Shown here: positions 24,372 through 33,106 of the stretch, in pieces
How the letters are laid out: each line of letters begins with the position of its first letter
Position numbering within the stretch: the first letter of the stretch is position 1
Origin: DASUBV01 sp036510065
Lineage (GTDB): Bacteria > Actinomycetota > Actinomycetes > Streptosporangiales > Streptosporangiaceae
Reading direction: 5' to 3'
Length of the DNA: 64,000 nucleotides
NCBI GenBank assembly: GCA_036510065.1
Contig: DATCEO010000243.1
Span: 28,591 to 92,590 of the forward strand
Made by a program: the position numbers and the translations under genes
The notes under the pieces: model-generated
What the model saw: only the letters and a program-made list of their open reading frames with translations
Told to the model about the DNA's origin: nothing
Databases searched by the model: none

Positions 24372-25801
24372 CTCAGGTCCACCCCCGGATACAGCGGGTA
24401 AGCGGCCACGAGCTCGGCGGCCTCCCGGGCCACCCGCTCGGCCACCTTGACGTCGAGCTGGTACTTGACCTTGGCCGGCGATCCGTCGGCGGCGGTCCCC
24501 GGCGAGGTCTCCTTGAGCACCGTGGCCATCAGGTCCGCGATCACGTCCATCTCGTCGGGACCGAGGCCGCGGGTGGTCAGCGCCGGGGTGCCGGTCCGGA
24601 TGCCCGAGGTGAACCAGGCGCCGTTGGGGTCGCGCGGGATGGAGTTCCGGTTGGTGACGATGCCCGACTGCAGCAGCGCCGACTCGGCCTGCCGGCCGGT
24701 CAGCCCGAACGAGGAGACATCCAGGAGCACGATGTGGTTGTCCGTGCCGCCAGTCACCAGGGTGACGCCGCGCCGGAGCAGGCCGTCGGCCAGCGCCCGC
24801 GCGTTCTCCACGATGCGGGCCGCGTAGTCGCGGAAGTCCGGCGTCGAGGCCTCGGCCAGCGCCACCGCCTTGGCCGCCATGATGTGCGCGAGCGGGCCGC
24901 CCAGCACGGCCGGGCAGCCCCGGTCCACGAACTCGGCGAGCTCGTCGCCGCACAGCACCATGCCGCCGCGCGGTCCGCGCAGCGACTTGTGGGTGGTGGT
25001 GGTGGTCAGGTGGGCAAACGGGATGGGGTCCAAGTCGCCGGTGAGCACCTTGCCGGCCACCAGCCCGGCGAAGTGCGCCATGTCGACCATGAGCGTGGCC
25101 CCGACCTCATCGGCGATCTCGCGCATGGTCGCGAAATTGATCAGCCGCGGGTAGGCGGAGTAGCCGGCCACGATGATCAGCGGCCGGAACTCCCGGGCCT
25201 GCTCGCGCAGGGCGTCGTAGTCGAGCAGCCCGGTCTGCGGGTCGGTGCCGTAGCTGCGCTGGTCGAACATCTTGCCGGAGATGTTGGGCCGGAACCCGTG
25301 GGTCAGGTGGCCGCCGGCGTCCAGCGACATGCCGAGCAGCCGCTGGTTGCCCAGCTCGGCGCGGAGCCTGGCCCATTGCTCGTCATCGAGGTCCATGACG
25401 TTCCGCTTGGCCAGCCGCTCCAGCTCGGGATGCTCGACCCGCTGCATCAGGATGGCCCAGAAGGCGACCAGGTTGGCGTCGATGCCCGAGTGCGGCTGCA
25501 CGTAGGCGTGCGGCGACCCGAACAGCGTCCGCGCGTGCTCGGCGGCCAGCGCCTCGACAGTGTCCACGTTCTTGCAGCCGGCGTAGAACCGGCGCCCGAT
25601 CGTGCCCTCGGCGTACTTGTCGCTGAGCCAGTTACCCATCGCCAGCAGCACCGCCGGCGAGGCGTAGTTCTCGCTGGCGATCAGCTTGAGCATCTCGCGC
25701 TGATCGGCGAGCTCGGCGGCGATGGCATCGGCCACCCGCGGCTCCACAGCCCGGATGACGCCCAGGGCGGAGCGGAAGGCGGTCGACTCGAGCTCGCCCA
25801 T
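24368..25801 (-). CDS. glyA: Serine hydroxymethyltransferase
   Basis: 477 aa from ATG 25801 (MGELEST); the frame is open to 25999, but the extension is repeat-derived. It converts serine and tetrahydrofolate to glycine and methylene-tetrahydrofolate with PLP. HKSLRGPRGGM holds the PLP lysine, DMAHFAGLVAGK the PLP-stacking and phosphate region, LIASENYASPAV the N-terminal signature. It is longer than the 420-430 aa of typical GlyA, with inserts such as LAKRNVMDLDDEQW, as in one actinobacterial paralogue group. Divergent from gnd. Confidence 0.93.
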   Translation of the reverse strand: MGELESTAFRSALGVIRAVEPRVADAIAAELADQREMLKLIASENYASPAVLLAMGNWLSDKYAEGTIGRRFYAGCKNVDTVEALAAEHARTLFGSPHAYVQPHSGIDANLVAFWAILMQRVEHPELERLAKRNVMDLDDEQWARLRAELGNQRLLGMSLDAGGHLTHGFRPNISGKMFDQRSYGTDPQTGLLDYDALREQAREFRPLIIVAGYSAYPRLINFATMREIADEVGATLMVDMAHFAGLVAGKVLTGDLDPIPFAHLTTTTTHKSLRGPRGGMVLCGDELAEFVDRGCPAVLGGPLAHIMAAKAVALAEASTPDFRDYAARIVENARALADGLLRRGVTLVTGGTDNHIVLLDVSSFGLTGRQAESALLQSGIVTNRNSIPRDPNGAWFTSGIRTGTPALTTRGLGPDEMDVIADLMATVLKETSPGTAADGSPAKVKYQLDVKVAERVAREAAELVAAYPLYPGVDLS

Positions 25802-25830
25802 CGATGATTGGCCTGCCACGGGCTTCCTCT

Positions 25831-25870
25831 TTCCCTGCCGAGCCTGCTGTTTCCCTGCCGAGCCTGCTGA
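25831..25870. repeat. 20-bp tandem repeat in the glyA leader
   Basis: TTCCCTGCCGAGCCTGCTG(T/A) occurs twice in direct succession, 30-70 bp upstream of the glyA start. No riboswitch fold was recognised around it. Confidence 0.85.
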
Positions 25871-26001
25871 CCAGTGGATACCGATCGGAACCGACTCGGC
25901 GTCCGCCTGCACATGGTAGTTGGCCCGCCGCCCCCGCGCACCCTCAGGACGGCCCGTTATAGGTTGCTGTAAAGGGCGGCCAGCGACCGGAGGAGCCACA
26001 C

Positions 26002-27444
26002 ATGACTGAGCACGCTGTCGCAGACATCGGTGTCACCGGCCTGGCGGTCATGGGCCGCAACCTGGCTCGCAACCTGGCCCGGCACGGCTACGCCGTCGCG
26101 CTGCACAACCGCTCGCCGGAGCGCACCCGCAGCCTGGTGGCCGAGCACGGGGACGAGGGCACGTTCCTCCCCAGTGAGTCGATGCCCGACTTCGTGGCCA
26201 GCCTCAAGCAGCCGCGGGCCATCATCATCATGGTCCAGGCGGGGCCGCCCACCGACGCGGTGATCGAGGAGCTGGTGCCGCTGCTGGACCAGGGCGACAT
26301 CGTGATCGACTGCGGCAACGCGCACTTCACCGACACCCGCCGGCGCGAGGCGGCGCTGCGCGAGCAGGGGCTGCACTTCGTCGGCTGCGGGGTCTCCGGA
26401 GGCGAGGAGGGCGCGCTCAACGGGCCGAGCATCATGCCCGGCGGCTCCGCCGAGTCGTACCAGCGGATCGGGCCGATCTTCGAGTCGATCGCCGCGCAGG
26501 TCGACGGGACACCCTGCTGCACGCACGTGGGCCCGGACGGCGCCGGTCATTTCGTGAAGATGGTGCATAACGGCATCGAGTACGCCGACATGCAGCTCAT
26601 CGCCGAGGCCTACGACATCCTGCGCACCGGCCTGGGCGAGGAGCCGGGCCAGATCGCCGAGATCTTCCGCACCTGGAACGAAGGTGACCTGGACTCCTAC
26701 CTGATCCAGATCACCGCCGAGGTGCTGGCGCACACCGATGCCCGGACCGGCCAGCCGTTCGTGGACGTCGTGCTGGACCAGGCCGAGCAGAAGGGCACAG
26801 GCCGGTGGACCGTGCAGAGCGCCCTCGACCTCGGCATCCCGATCACCGGCATCGCCGAGGCGACCTTCGCCCGGGCCCTGTCCGGGCACGCCGACCAGCG
26901 GGCGGCCGCCCGCCAGGCGTTCGGGGGCAAGGCCGAGCAGCTGTCGGGGATCGACCGGGAGGCCTTCATCGAGCAGGTCCGGCGCGCGCTGTACGCGTCG
27001 AAGGTGGTGGCCTACGCCCAGGGATTTGACCAGATCGCGGCGGGAAGCTCGGAGTATGACTGGGGCATCGACCGCGGCGCGATGGCGACGATCTGGCGGG
27101 GCGGCTGCATCATCCGGGCCCGGTTCCTGGACCGGATCCGCGAGGCCTACGACCAGGATTCCGGGCTGCCCACCCTGCTGGTGGCGCCGTACTTCGCCGA
27201 CGCGGTCCGCGACGGGGTGGACAGCTGGCGGCATGTCGTGGCCCAGGCGTCCGCGGCGGGCATCCCGACGCCCGCGTTCTCGTCCTCGCTGGCCTACTAC
27301 GACGGGCTGCGCCGCGACCGGCTGCCGGCCGCGCTGATCCAGGCCCTGCGGGACTACTTCGGCGCCCACACCTACCGGCGCGTCGACGCCGAGGGCACCT
27401 TCCACACCGAGTGGTCAGGCGACCGGATCGAGCACCCCGCGTGA
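26002..27444 (+). CDS. gnd: 6-phosphogluconate dehydrogenase, decarboxylating
   Basis: 480 aa, ATG start with GGAGGAG upstream. It oxidises 6-phosphogluconate to ribulose 5-phosphate, CO2 and NADPH. NADP-binding Rossmann motif GVTGLAVMGRNLARNLARHG with HNRSPERT selecting NADP, then GGEEGALNGPSIMPGG and HFVKMVHNGIEYADMQLIAEAYD with the catalytic Lys and Glu. The length fits the long, dimeric form. It stands alone, divergent from glyA. A 9-bp repeat follows its stop. Confidence 0.95.
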   Translation: MTEHAVADIGVTGLAVMGRNLARNLARHGYAVALHNRSPERTRSLVAEHGDEGTFLPSESMPDFVASLKQPRAIIIMVQAGPPTDAVIEELVPLLDQGDIVIDCGNAHFTDTRRREAALREQGLHFVGCGVSGGEEGALNGPSIMPGGSAESYQRIGPIFESIAAQVDGTPCCTHVGPDGAGHFVKMVHNGIEYADMQLIAEAYDILRTGLGEEPGQIAEIFRTWNEGDLDSYLIQITAEVLAHTDARTGQPFVDVVLDQAEQKGTGRWTVQSALDLGIPITGIAEATFARALSGHADQRAAARQAFGGKAEQLSGIDREAFIEQVRRALYASKVVAYAQGFDQIAAGSSEYDWGIDRGAMATIWRGGCIIRARFLDRIREAYDQDSGLPTLLVAPYFADAVRDGVDSWRHVVAQASAAGIPTPAFSSSLAYYDGLRRDRLPAALIQALRDYFGAHTYRRVDAEGTFHTEWSGDRIEHPA

Positions 27445-27450
27445 GCACCG

Positions 27451-27494
27451 CCTGACCCGCCTGACCCGCCTGACCCGCCTGACCCGCCTGCCCG
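27451..27494. repeat. 9-bp tandem repeat, about 5 units
   Basis: CCTGACCCG is repeated four times perfectly, then once with a one-base deletion, between gnd and the DUF1700-like gene. Unit length and absence of spacers exclude a CRISPR. Confidence 0.9.
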
Positions 27495-27554
27495 CCTGAG
27501 CGTCGCCCGGCTGGCTCGGCGGTTCTGCCCCTACTCGCCGGGTCGCGGCCAGCC

Positions 27555-28322
27555 TCAGGTGCCCCGGAGCCGGATCGTCCGCCGCAGCCGGATCGCGAAG
27601 AAGATGGCGGCGGCCAGGGCCGCGATGGCCAGGCTCAGCGGATGGCCGGCACCGACCCCGCGCTGGATCATCTCCGTGCCCAGGCCCGTCCCCGTCATGA
27701 CCACCGTGACCAGGGCAGCCAGGAGCACCCCGGCCACCTCCGTGGTGCCGGCGGGCAGCGCGGTCAGCGTGCCGCGGTCCCGCCAGCGCCGTCGCATCCA
27801 CCAGTACGCCCCCAGGACCAGCAGGCCGAGGATGCCCAGCGCGAAGCTCTGCAGGACGATTTCGCCGGTGTGGTCGTCGATCATGGCCCGGACGCAGCTG
27901 CGGGTGGCGGGATCGCCGGCGAGCCACCGGGCGCAGTCGGCCCGGGTATAGGAGCCCGGCGGGAAGGGAGCGGTCAGGAAGGTCTCCCCGCCGACGATGG
28001 CCATGAGCCAGCTGATCGCGCCGGAGACCCCGACCGCCACCAGCGCGGTCCGGCGGATCAGGGCGGCGCTCGGACGGCTCATCGCTGCGCCGGCGCCGGT
28101 GGTCCCGTGGGCGGGCCCCATCCGCGCCACGGCGGCCTCCTTAGCCTGCAGGGCCGTCAGCCCGGCGGCCATTCCCTCGGCCACGGCGTCCTGCAGGTGC
28201 GACTCGACCTCGGCCAGCATGTGCCGGACCTGCCGAGGGGATCCGCCGAGCGTCAGCAGCAGCCGGTCGAGGTAGTCCTCTGCCGGATCCCCGGCCGGGA
28301 CCTCGCTCATCGCCGCGCTCAC
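27555..28322 (-). CDS. Permease prefix domain / DUF1700-like membrane protein
   Basis: 255 aa from GTG 28322 with AGGGA upstream; ATG 28310 is an alternative. The N-terminal soluble helical segment (PAEDYLDRLLLTLGGSPRQVRHMLAEVESHLQDAVAEGM) is the domain often encoded beside PadR regulators, followed by four hydrophobic helices. The function of this class is unproven; it may sense or relay envelope state. It lies 39 bp downstream of a PadR gene, almost certainly in one operon. Confidence 0.75.
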   Translation of the reverse strand: MSAAMSEVPAGDPAEDYLDRLLLTLGGSPRQVRHMLAEVESHLQDAVAEGMAAGLTALQAKEAAVARMGPAHGTTGAGAAMSRPSAALIRRTALVAVGVSGAISWLMAIVGGETFLTAPFPPGSYTRADCARWLAGDPATRSCVRAMIDDHTGEIVLQSFALGILGLLVLGAYWWMRRRWRDRGTLTALPAGTTEVAGVLLAALVTVVMTGTGLGTEMIQRGVGAGHPLSLAIAALAAAIFFAIRLRRTIRLRGT

Positions 28323-28361
28323 CCGATTTCCCTAGGGTGCGCACGGGCGGCGACAGGGCAC

Positions 28362-28685
28362 TCACGCCGTGCCGCCGATGACCCTGGCGACCGATCCGCT
28401 GAACGACCGCCATTGGCGGGCTTGCTCGGCGAGCGCCGCTTCGCCGGCCAGAGCCAGCCGGTACATCCGCCGGCGGCGGCCCGCCATCACCTCCCACGTG
28501 CTGTCGAGCAGCCCGGCGGCCTCGAGCCGGTGCAGGGCCGGGTACACGGTGCCCTCGGGAAGATCGAAGGCACCGTCGCTGCGGTCCCGCAGCCGCGTGA
28601 TGATGGAGTACCCGTGGCCGGGCCCGGAGGCCAGCACCGATAGCAGGAGCAGGTCAAGGTGACCCTTGAGCTTCTCGGCATTAAT
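28362..28685 (-). CDS. PadR family transcriptional regulator, apparent ATT start
   Basis: In-frame translation from 28685 reads (M)NAEKLKGHLDLLLLSVLASGPGHGYSIITRLRDRS, a complete PadR N-terminus, 107 aa overall. The codon at the expected start is ATT. The only standard start in frame is GTG 28637, which would remove the first helix and has no ribosome site. EGTVYPALHRLEAAGLL is the recognition helix and wing. A perfect palindrome covers the start, as for autoregulation. It probably represses itself and the downstream membrane gene. Confidence 0.75.
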   Translation of the reverse strand: MNAEKLKGHLDLLLLSVLASGPGHGYSIITRLRDRSDGAFDLPEGTVYPALHRLEAAGLLDSTWEVMAGRRRRMYRLALAGEAALAEQARQWRSFSGSVARVIGGTA

Positions 28686-28686
28686 A

Positions 28687-28701
28687 CCTAGCGATGCTAG
28701 G
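28687..28701. promoter_or_regulatory. Palindromic PadR operator
   Basis: CCTAGCGATGCTAGG is a perfect 6+3+6 inverted repeat lying 2 bases before the PadR start codon. The position fits autorepression. On the minus strand TAGCAT within it could be the -10 of a leaderless mRNA. Confidence 0.6.
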
Positions 28702-28782
28702 CATCATCCGGCCGCTCGTCACCCGCCGCTCGTCGACCAGCCGCTGGCTGGTCCAGCTAGGCCCAGCTCCAGCCACTACTAT

Positions 28783-28807
28783 CTGTCTACTGCGACAGGT
28801 CCTGTCG
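28783..28807. promoter_or_regulatory. CTGTC/GACAG operator-like inverted repeats
   Basis: CTGTC-N6-GACAG (28783-28798) overlaps the perfect palindrome CGACAGGTCCTGTCG (28793-28807), giving three alternating half sites 112-136 bp upstream of the membrane protein at 28919. A dimeric repressor site is likely; the regulator is not identified. Confidence 0.45.
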
Positions 28808-28918
28808 TTGTCCTCTCGCGCTGATGCGCGACCGCACCTCCTGGTCCGGGCGGATGCAGGAGGGCCGACCGGCACAGCCGCCGGGCTCATGAAGGCGGAC
28901 TCGCCGAAGGGAAATGAC

Positions 28919-29851
28919 ATGGACCCACGTGCCTCCCGTCCGGAGGACTGGACCAGGCCGCCCGCGGCCGCGGCCAGCGACCTGCGCCCCGGTCCCGGTG
29001 CGCCCAGGCGCCAGCCGCCCGGCCGCCCCCCGGCCGCCCCGGCCGCCGGGCGCCATGGCGCGCAGCGGGCCAGGACCAGCCGCCGCCGCCGGGCCACCAC
29101 CCCGGGGGCCCTGCGGGTTCCGGAGATCACGGCCTACTTCTGGGTCATCAAGGGCCTGTCCACTGCCATGGGCGAGTCGACGTCGGACTTCCTGGTGCAC
29201 GTGATGAACCCCGTGCTGGCGGTCGGCCTCGGGTTCGTCGGGTTCGTGATCGCGCTCGCCCTGCAGTTCTCTGTGCGCCGCTACATCGCCTGGACCTACT
29301 GGTTCGCGGTCCTGATGGTCGGCGTGTTCGGCACGATGGCCGCGGACGTCCTGCACGTGGGCTTCGGCGTGCCGTACACCGTCTCCTCGACGCTGTACGC
29401 GATCGTGCTCGCCGTCGTCTTCCTCAGCTGGCAGCGGACCGAGAAGACGCTGTCCATCCACAGCATCGACACCCCGCGCCGGGAGGCGTTCTACTGGGCC
29501 GCCGTCGTGGCGACCTTCGCCATGGGCACCGCGCTCGGCGACCTGACCGCGGTGACCCTGCACCTCGGGTACTTCTACTCCCTGGTGCTCTACGCCGCGC
29601 TGATCATCATTCCGGCTATTGGCTACCGGTGGCTGCGCTGGAACCCGATCCTCTCGTTCTGGCTCGCCTACGTGATCACCCGCCCGCTCGGCGCGTCCTT
29701 CGCCGACTGGGTCGGCAAGCCCGTGACCGTCACCGGCCTGGGCTGGGGCGACGGGCGAGTCAGCGTTGTCCTCTTCCTCCTGATCGCCTGCCTGGTCGCC
29801 TTTCTGGCGGTCACCCGCCGGGATGTCCAGCGCGGCGGCACGATGGCCTGA
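28919..29851 (+). CDS. COG4705-like multi-pass membrane protein
   Basis: 310 aa from ATG 28919, chosen for GAAGGGA 6 bases upstream (the frame is open to 28694). A Pro/Ala/Arg-rich cytoplasmic tail of about 60 residues is followed by eight or so helices. The conserved pattern EITAYFWVIKGLSTAMGESTSDFLVH near the first helix and repeats of W-[VA] K/R-x-L motifs fit the uncharacterised COG4705 membrane family. No catalytic site is visible. Its upstream region has palindromic half sites, so it is probably regulated. Confidence 0.7.
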   Translation: MDPRASRPEDWTRPPAAAASDLRPGPGAPRRQPPGRPPAAPAAGRHGAQRARTSRRRRATTPGALRVPEITAYFWVIKGLSTAMGESTSDFLVHVMNPVLAVGLGFVGFVIALALQFSVRRYIAWTYWFAVLMVGVFGTMAADVLHVGFGVPYTVSSTLYAIVLAVVFLSWQRTEKTLSIHSIDTPRREAFYWAAVVATFAMGTALGDLTAVTLHLGYFYSLVLYAALIIIPAIGYRWLRWNPILSFWLAYVITRPLGASFADWVGKPVTVTGLGWGDGRVSVVLFLLIACLVAFLAVTRRDVQRGGTMA

Positions 29852-29980
29852 TCCCGCGCGAGCCGCCGGGGGTGCGGGCCGCGGGGAGCGCTGGCCACGG
29901 GGGACGCGGCCGGGGATCTTGCCCGAGCGCGGCACCGCCTATGAGACGATACGGGGCACCCGACCCCAAGCGGAGCTGAC

Positions 29981-31456
29981 GTGTGGGAACTGCTCGAACG
30001 GTATGAGCTGAGGCGGCTGGCGCACCGGCGCGCGGCGCGCGACCCGGGGCCCCTGCCCCGGCCGTCCGTGCCCGCCGGCACGGATCTCCTGCCGCAGATC
30101 AAGCACATCGTGGTCCTGATGATGGAGAACCACTCCTACGACAGTTACTTCGGCATGCTGCGGGGCCGCGGCGAGGGGTTCCCGCTGGGACCGGAAGGCC
30201 AGCCGGAACTGTCCAACCCGGACGCCGGCGGCGAGCCGGTCCGCGCCTACCACCTGTCCTCGACCGTCCAGCAGCCGGATATCCCGTCGCAGAGCTGGCG
30301 CGCGAGCCATCACCAGTGGGGCCAGGGGAACTGCGACGGGTTCGTGACCAGCTCCCAGGCCTTGATCGCCGAGGCCGGCCCGGACGCCAAGGTTCCGCCC
30401 GCCGCAGCCGCCGCGGGGATGGGCTACTGGACCGAGCAGGACCTGCCGTTCTACTACGGCCTGGCGCGGACCTTCCCGCTGGCCGATCACTGGTTCAGCT
30501 CGTGCCTGGGCCCCACGTTCCCTAATCGCCGCTTCCTCATCGCCGGAACCGCGCACGGCCTGATCGATGACGCGCCCTACGACCTGCTCGACTACCCGCC
30601 CACCGGGACCATCTTCGACCTGCTCACCCGGAACGGCATCTCCTGGGCCAACTACCACCCGGTGGCCGGGGACCAGTCCCGGCTACAGCATTACGCCCGG
30701 CACAAGCGCAAGATGACCCGGCGCCGCCTGAAGTCGGCCGGCCGGGCGGTGAAGTCCGTGACGGCGGCCGTCCAGAAGGACCTGACGTTCACGGCGGACG
30801 TCTATCCGCTCGGCATCGGCCGGTACATGCAGCATGTGCGCAGCATGGAGCAGTTCTTCGACGACGCCGAGAACGGCACGCTGCCCGCGTTCAGCATCGT
30901 GGACCCGGACTTCGATGCTTACTCTGAGGAGAATCCCCAGGACATCCGCAAGGGCGAGAGCTTCGCCGCCGAGGTGATCAGCCGGGTCATGCACGGCCAG
31001 GGCTGGCCGCATACCCTGCTGATCTGGACCTACGACGAGCATGGCGGCTACCACGATCACGTCTCGCCGCCGACCGCCGTGCCGCCCGATGACGTCGAGG
31101 GACGCAGCCTGATCGGCAGCCCGACCAAGCTGCAGGCGTTCCTGCGGCCGTTCCTGCCCGGGCTGGTCGAGAGCAAGGAGAACCTCGACCGGGGGCCGCA
31201 CTGGTATGACCGGTACGGGTTCCGGGTTCCCGCGGTCATCGTGTCCCCGTACGCTCGCCCGGATTACGTCTGCAGCACGGTGCTGGATCACACCTCCGTG
31301 CTCAAGCTCGTCGAGGAGAAGTGGAACCTGCCAGCCCTCACCGCGCGGGACGCCGAGGCCGCCGCGCCGTGGGACGCGCTGGACCTCGCCAGTCCTCCCG
31401 CATTCCTGCACCCGCCGGACCTGCCAGAACCCGCCCTGAAATGGGGCACCTGGTAA
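29981..31456 (+). CDS. Phosphoesterase family protein (phospholipase C / acid phosphatase-like)
   Basis: 491 aa, GTG start with GGAG upstream. IKHIVVLMMENHSYDSYFGM (about residues 39-58) and WTYDEHGGYHDHVSPP (about residues 348-363) are the metal and catalytic motifs of the phosphoesterase family that includes non-haemolytic phospholipase C; SCLGPTFPNRRFLIAGTA follows the same pattern. The usual Tat signal peptide is absent, so it is probably cytoplasmic or uses another export route. Substrate may be a phospholipid or phosphomonoester. Confidence 0.8.
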   Translation: MWELLERYELRRLAHRRAARDPGPLPRPSVPAGTDLLPQIKHIVVLMMENHSYDSYFGMLRGRGEGFPLGPEGQPELSNPDAGGEPVRAYHLSSTVQQPDIPSQSWRASHHQWGQGNCDGFVTSSQALIAEAGPDAKVPPAAAAAGMGYWTEQDLPFYYGLARTFPLADHWFSSCLGPTFPNRRFLIAGTAHGLIDDAPYDLLDYPPTGTIFDLLTRNGISWANYHPVAGDQSRLQHYARHKRKMTRRRLKSAGRAVKSVTAAVQKDLTFTADVYPLGIGRYMQHVRSMEQFFDDAENGTLPAFSIVDPDFDAYSEENPQDIRKGESFAAEVISRVMHGQGWPHTLLIWTYDEHGGYHDHVSPPTAVPPDDVEGRSLIGSPTKLQAFLRPFLPGLVESKENLDRGPHWYDRYGFRVPAVIVSPYARPDYVCSTVLDHTSVLKLVEEKWNLPALTARDAEAAAPWDALDLASPPAFLHPPDLPEPALKWGTW

Positions 31457-31508
31457 GTGCGGCCAATTCTCTGACGTTTAGCCGGGCGATCCGGAGGTAC
31501 TCAGCGGT

Positions 31509-32330
31509 ATGCGATCGACAGCAACCCGGAACGTGGCATCCAGCGGCAGGCGCGCATCAGAGGGCACGGCAGCGCGGGCCCTGGCCCGGGCCGGCCTCAC
31601 GGCTCGCGGAGTCATCTACATCCTCATCGGCGTGGTGGCCATCCTGGTGGCGCTCGGCAAGAGCGGCCAGCAGGCCGACCAGCAGGGAGCCCTGCAGCTG
31701 CTCGCCAGCAAGCCCTACGGCCTGGTCGCGCTCTGGCTGCTCGGCATCGGCTTCGCGGCCTACGCGCTCTGGCGCCTGAGCGAGGCCTTCTACGGCGTTG
31801 CCGGCGAGGGCAACGGCGCGGGGCCCCGGCTCAAGTCGCTGGGCCGCGCGATCGTCTACGCGGGCTTCGCCGCCCTGACGTTCGAGGTCATCTCCGGCAC
31901 GCAGGGCAACCAGGCCAAGCAGCAGCAGGACCTGACGGCCAAGGCGATGCAGCACACCGGCGGGCGGTTCCTGGTCGGCCTCGTCGGGCTGATCATCGTG
32001 ATCGGCGGCCTGGCGCTCGTCGTGGAGGGCATCCGCCACAAGTTCATGAAGACCCTGGAGATGGGGCGGATGAGCCCGCAGACCCGCAAGGTCGTGAAGT
32101 GGCTCGGCACGATCGGTACCGCGGCCCGCGGCGCGGTCTTCGCCGTGGTCGGCATCCTGGTGATCGATGCAGCTATCACCCACAACGCTTCGGAGTCGGG
32201 CGGCCTGGACAAGGCCCTGCTCAGCCTGCGCAACCAGCCCTTCGGTGAGGTGCTGCTGATCCTGGCCGCCCTGGGCCTGATCATCTTCGGCATCTACGGG
32301 CTGTGCGAGGCCCGCTGGCGCAAGGTGTGA
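31509..32330 (+). CDS. DUF1206 membrane protein
   Basis: 273 aa, ATG start with GGAGG upstream. Six hydrophobic helices arranged as three repeats, each starting with an Arg-rich turn and ARAGLTARGVIYILIGVVAI-like sequence (again near LKSLGRAIVYAGFAAL and IGTAARGAVFAVVGIL). This is the DUF1206 architecture, widespread in actinomycetes. Its role is unknown. It ends at a strong bidirectional terminator shared with the opposing gene. Confidence 0.85.
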   Translation: MRSTATRNVASSGRRASEGTAARALARAGLTARGVIYILIGVVAILVALGKSGQQADQQGALQLLASKPYGLVALWLLGIGFAAYALWRLSEAFYGVAGEGNGAGPRLKSLGRAIVYAGFAALTFEVISGTQGNQAKQQQDLTAKAMQHTGGRFLVGLVGLIIVIGGLALVVEGIRHKFMKTLEMGRMSPQTRKVVKWLGTIGTAARGAVFAVVGILVIDAAITHNASESGGLDKALLSLRNQPFGEVLLILAALGLIIFGIYGLCEARWRKV

Positions 32331-32352
32331 ATCTTCCCGAAGGCGCCGGGAG

Positions 32353-32395
32353 CGGGCCAGGCCCCGTCCCATGTCACCTGGGGAAGCCTGGCCCG
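32353..32395. terminator. Bidirectional hairpin terminator
   Basis: Perfect 10-bp stem CGGGCCAGGC (32353-32362) / GCCTGGCCCG (32386-32395), with a further CCCC/GGGG pairing inside the loop, between the convergent ends of the DUF1206 gene and the secreted-protein gene. Confidence 0.75.
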
Positions 32396-32424
32396 TCTTC
32401 GGATTGACCGTCATGCGGTGACTG

Positions 32425-32994
32425 CTACTTGAGGGTGAGCACCAGGCTGGCCAGGAAGCTCGCGACCGCGCCCTTGGCGAGCGACCGGCCGTTGGGGTTG
32501 CACTGGCCCTTCTTCGGCCCGGACGTGAACCTCGGGCCGGTCGCGGAGAAGGAGACCTGCACCGCGCCAGGCCCGGAGGCGCCGGCGAACGCGCCGGTGC
32601 TCTTGCTGCCCACGATCGTGAGGGGGATGTCCTGGGTGAACGTGAACCGGCAGCTCCTGGTGTTGAATACCTGGCTGGCGTGCGGCTTGCTGGTGACCTT
32701 TACGGTGAGGTTTCCAGCCGGGCTCCGGAGCGCCTTGACGCTGCCTTTGTGCGGGCCGCGGCCGCCTAGGTTAATGACCGAGTGGGTGTTCACCAGGCCC
32801 CGCCAGTGCAGCGGGATGATGGTGGCGTTGGCGAGTGCCTTTTTGCCGTGCACCGCCCCGGCGATGACCTCCGGGCCGGTGATGGACTTGCTGCCGCTTG
32901 CGTGACTGCTCGCCAGGGCAGGCACCCCCGCCGCCAGCGCCACCGTGGTAGCGCCGGTAACAGCCGCAGTGGCTAGCTTCATCCTGAGCTGCAT
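32425..32994 (-). CDS. Secreted protein of unknown function
   Basis: 189 aa, ATG start with AGGAGGGGAAC upstream. The N-terminus LRMKLATAAVTGATTVALAAGVPALASS is a clear Sec signal peptide cleaved near residue 30. The mature part is rich in Gly, Ser and Lys, basic, and likely beta-stranded (NLTVKVTSKPHASQVFN, RFTFTQDIPLTIVG, AVQVSFSATGPRF). I do not recognise the family. One Cys pair (SCRFTF, QCNPNG) may form a disulfide. Confidence 0.65.
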   Translation of the reverse strand: MQLRMKLATAAVTGATTVALAAGVPALASSHASGSKSITGPEVIAGAVHGKKALANATIIPLHWRGLVNTHSVINLGGRGPHKGSVKALRSPAGNLTVKVTSKPHASQVFNTRSCRFTFTQDIPLTIVGSKSTGAFAGASGPGAVQVSFSATGPRFTSGPKKGQCNPNGRSLAKGAVASFLASLVLTLK

Positions 32995-33106
32995 GTTCCC
33001 CTCCTAGGGCTAGTAATGCCTTGGTAACGGGAACGCTACACCGCGTGACCATAGCCGGATGGCCCAGGCGCTCGCTGTCACGGGCGGCGCGCGCTGCCAC
33101 CGACGT

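Noticed and set aside
23351..25807. Plus-strand frame of 818 codons across the mannosyltransferase end and glyA
   Set aside because: It lies in another frame of, and antisense to, two well-supported genes; the composition is that of a shadow.
25802..26001. Glycine or folate riboswitch before glyA
   Set aside because: No conserved riboswitch core found; the only structure is a 20-bp tandem repeat.
27451..27494. Short tandem repeat as a CRISPR candidate
   Set aside because: 9-bp units with no spacers and no cas genes; simple tandem repeat.
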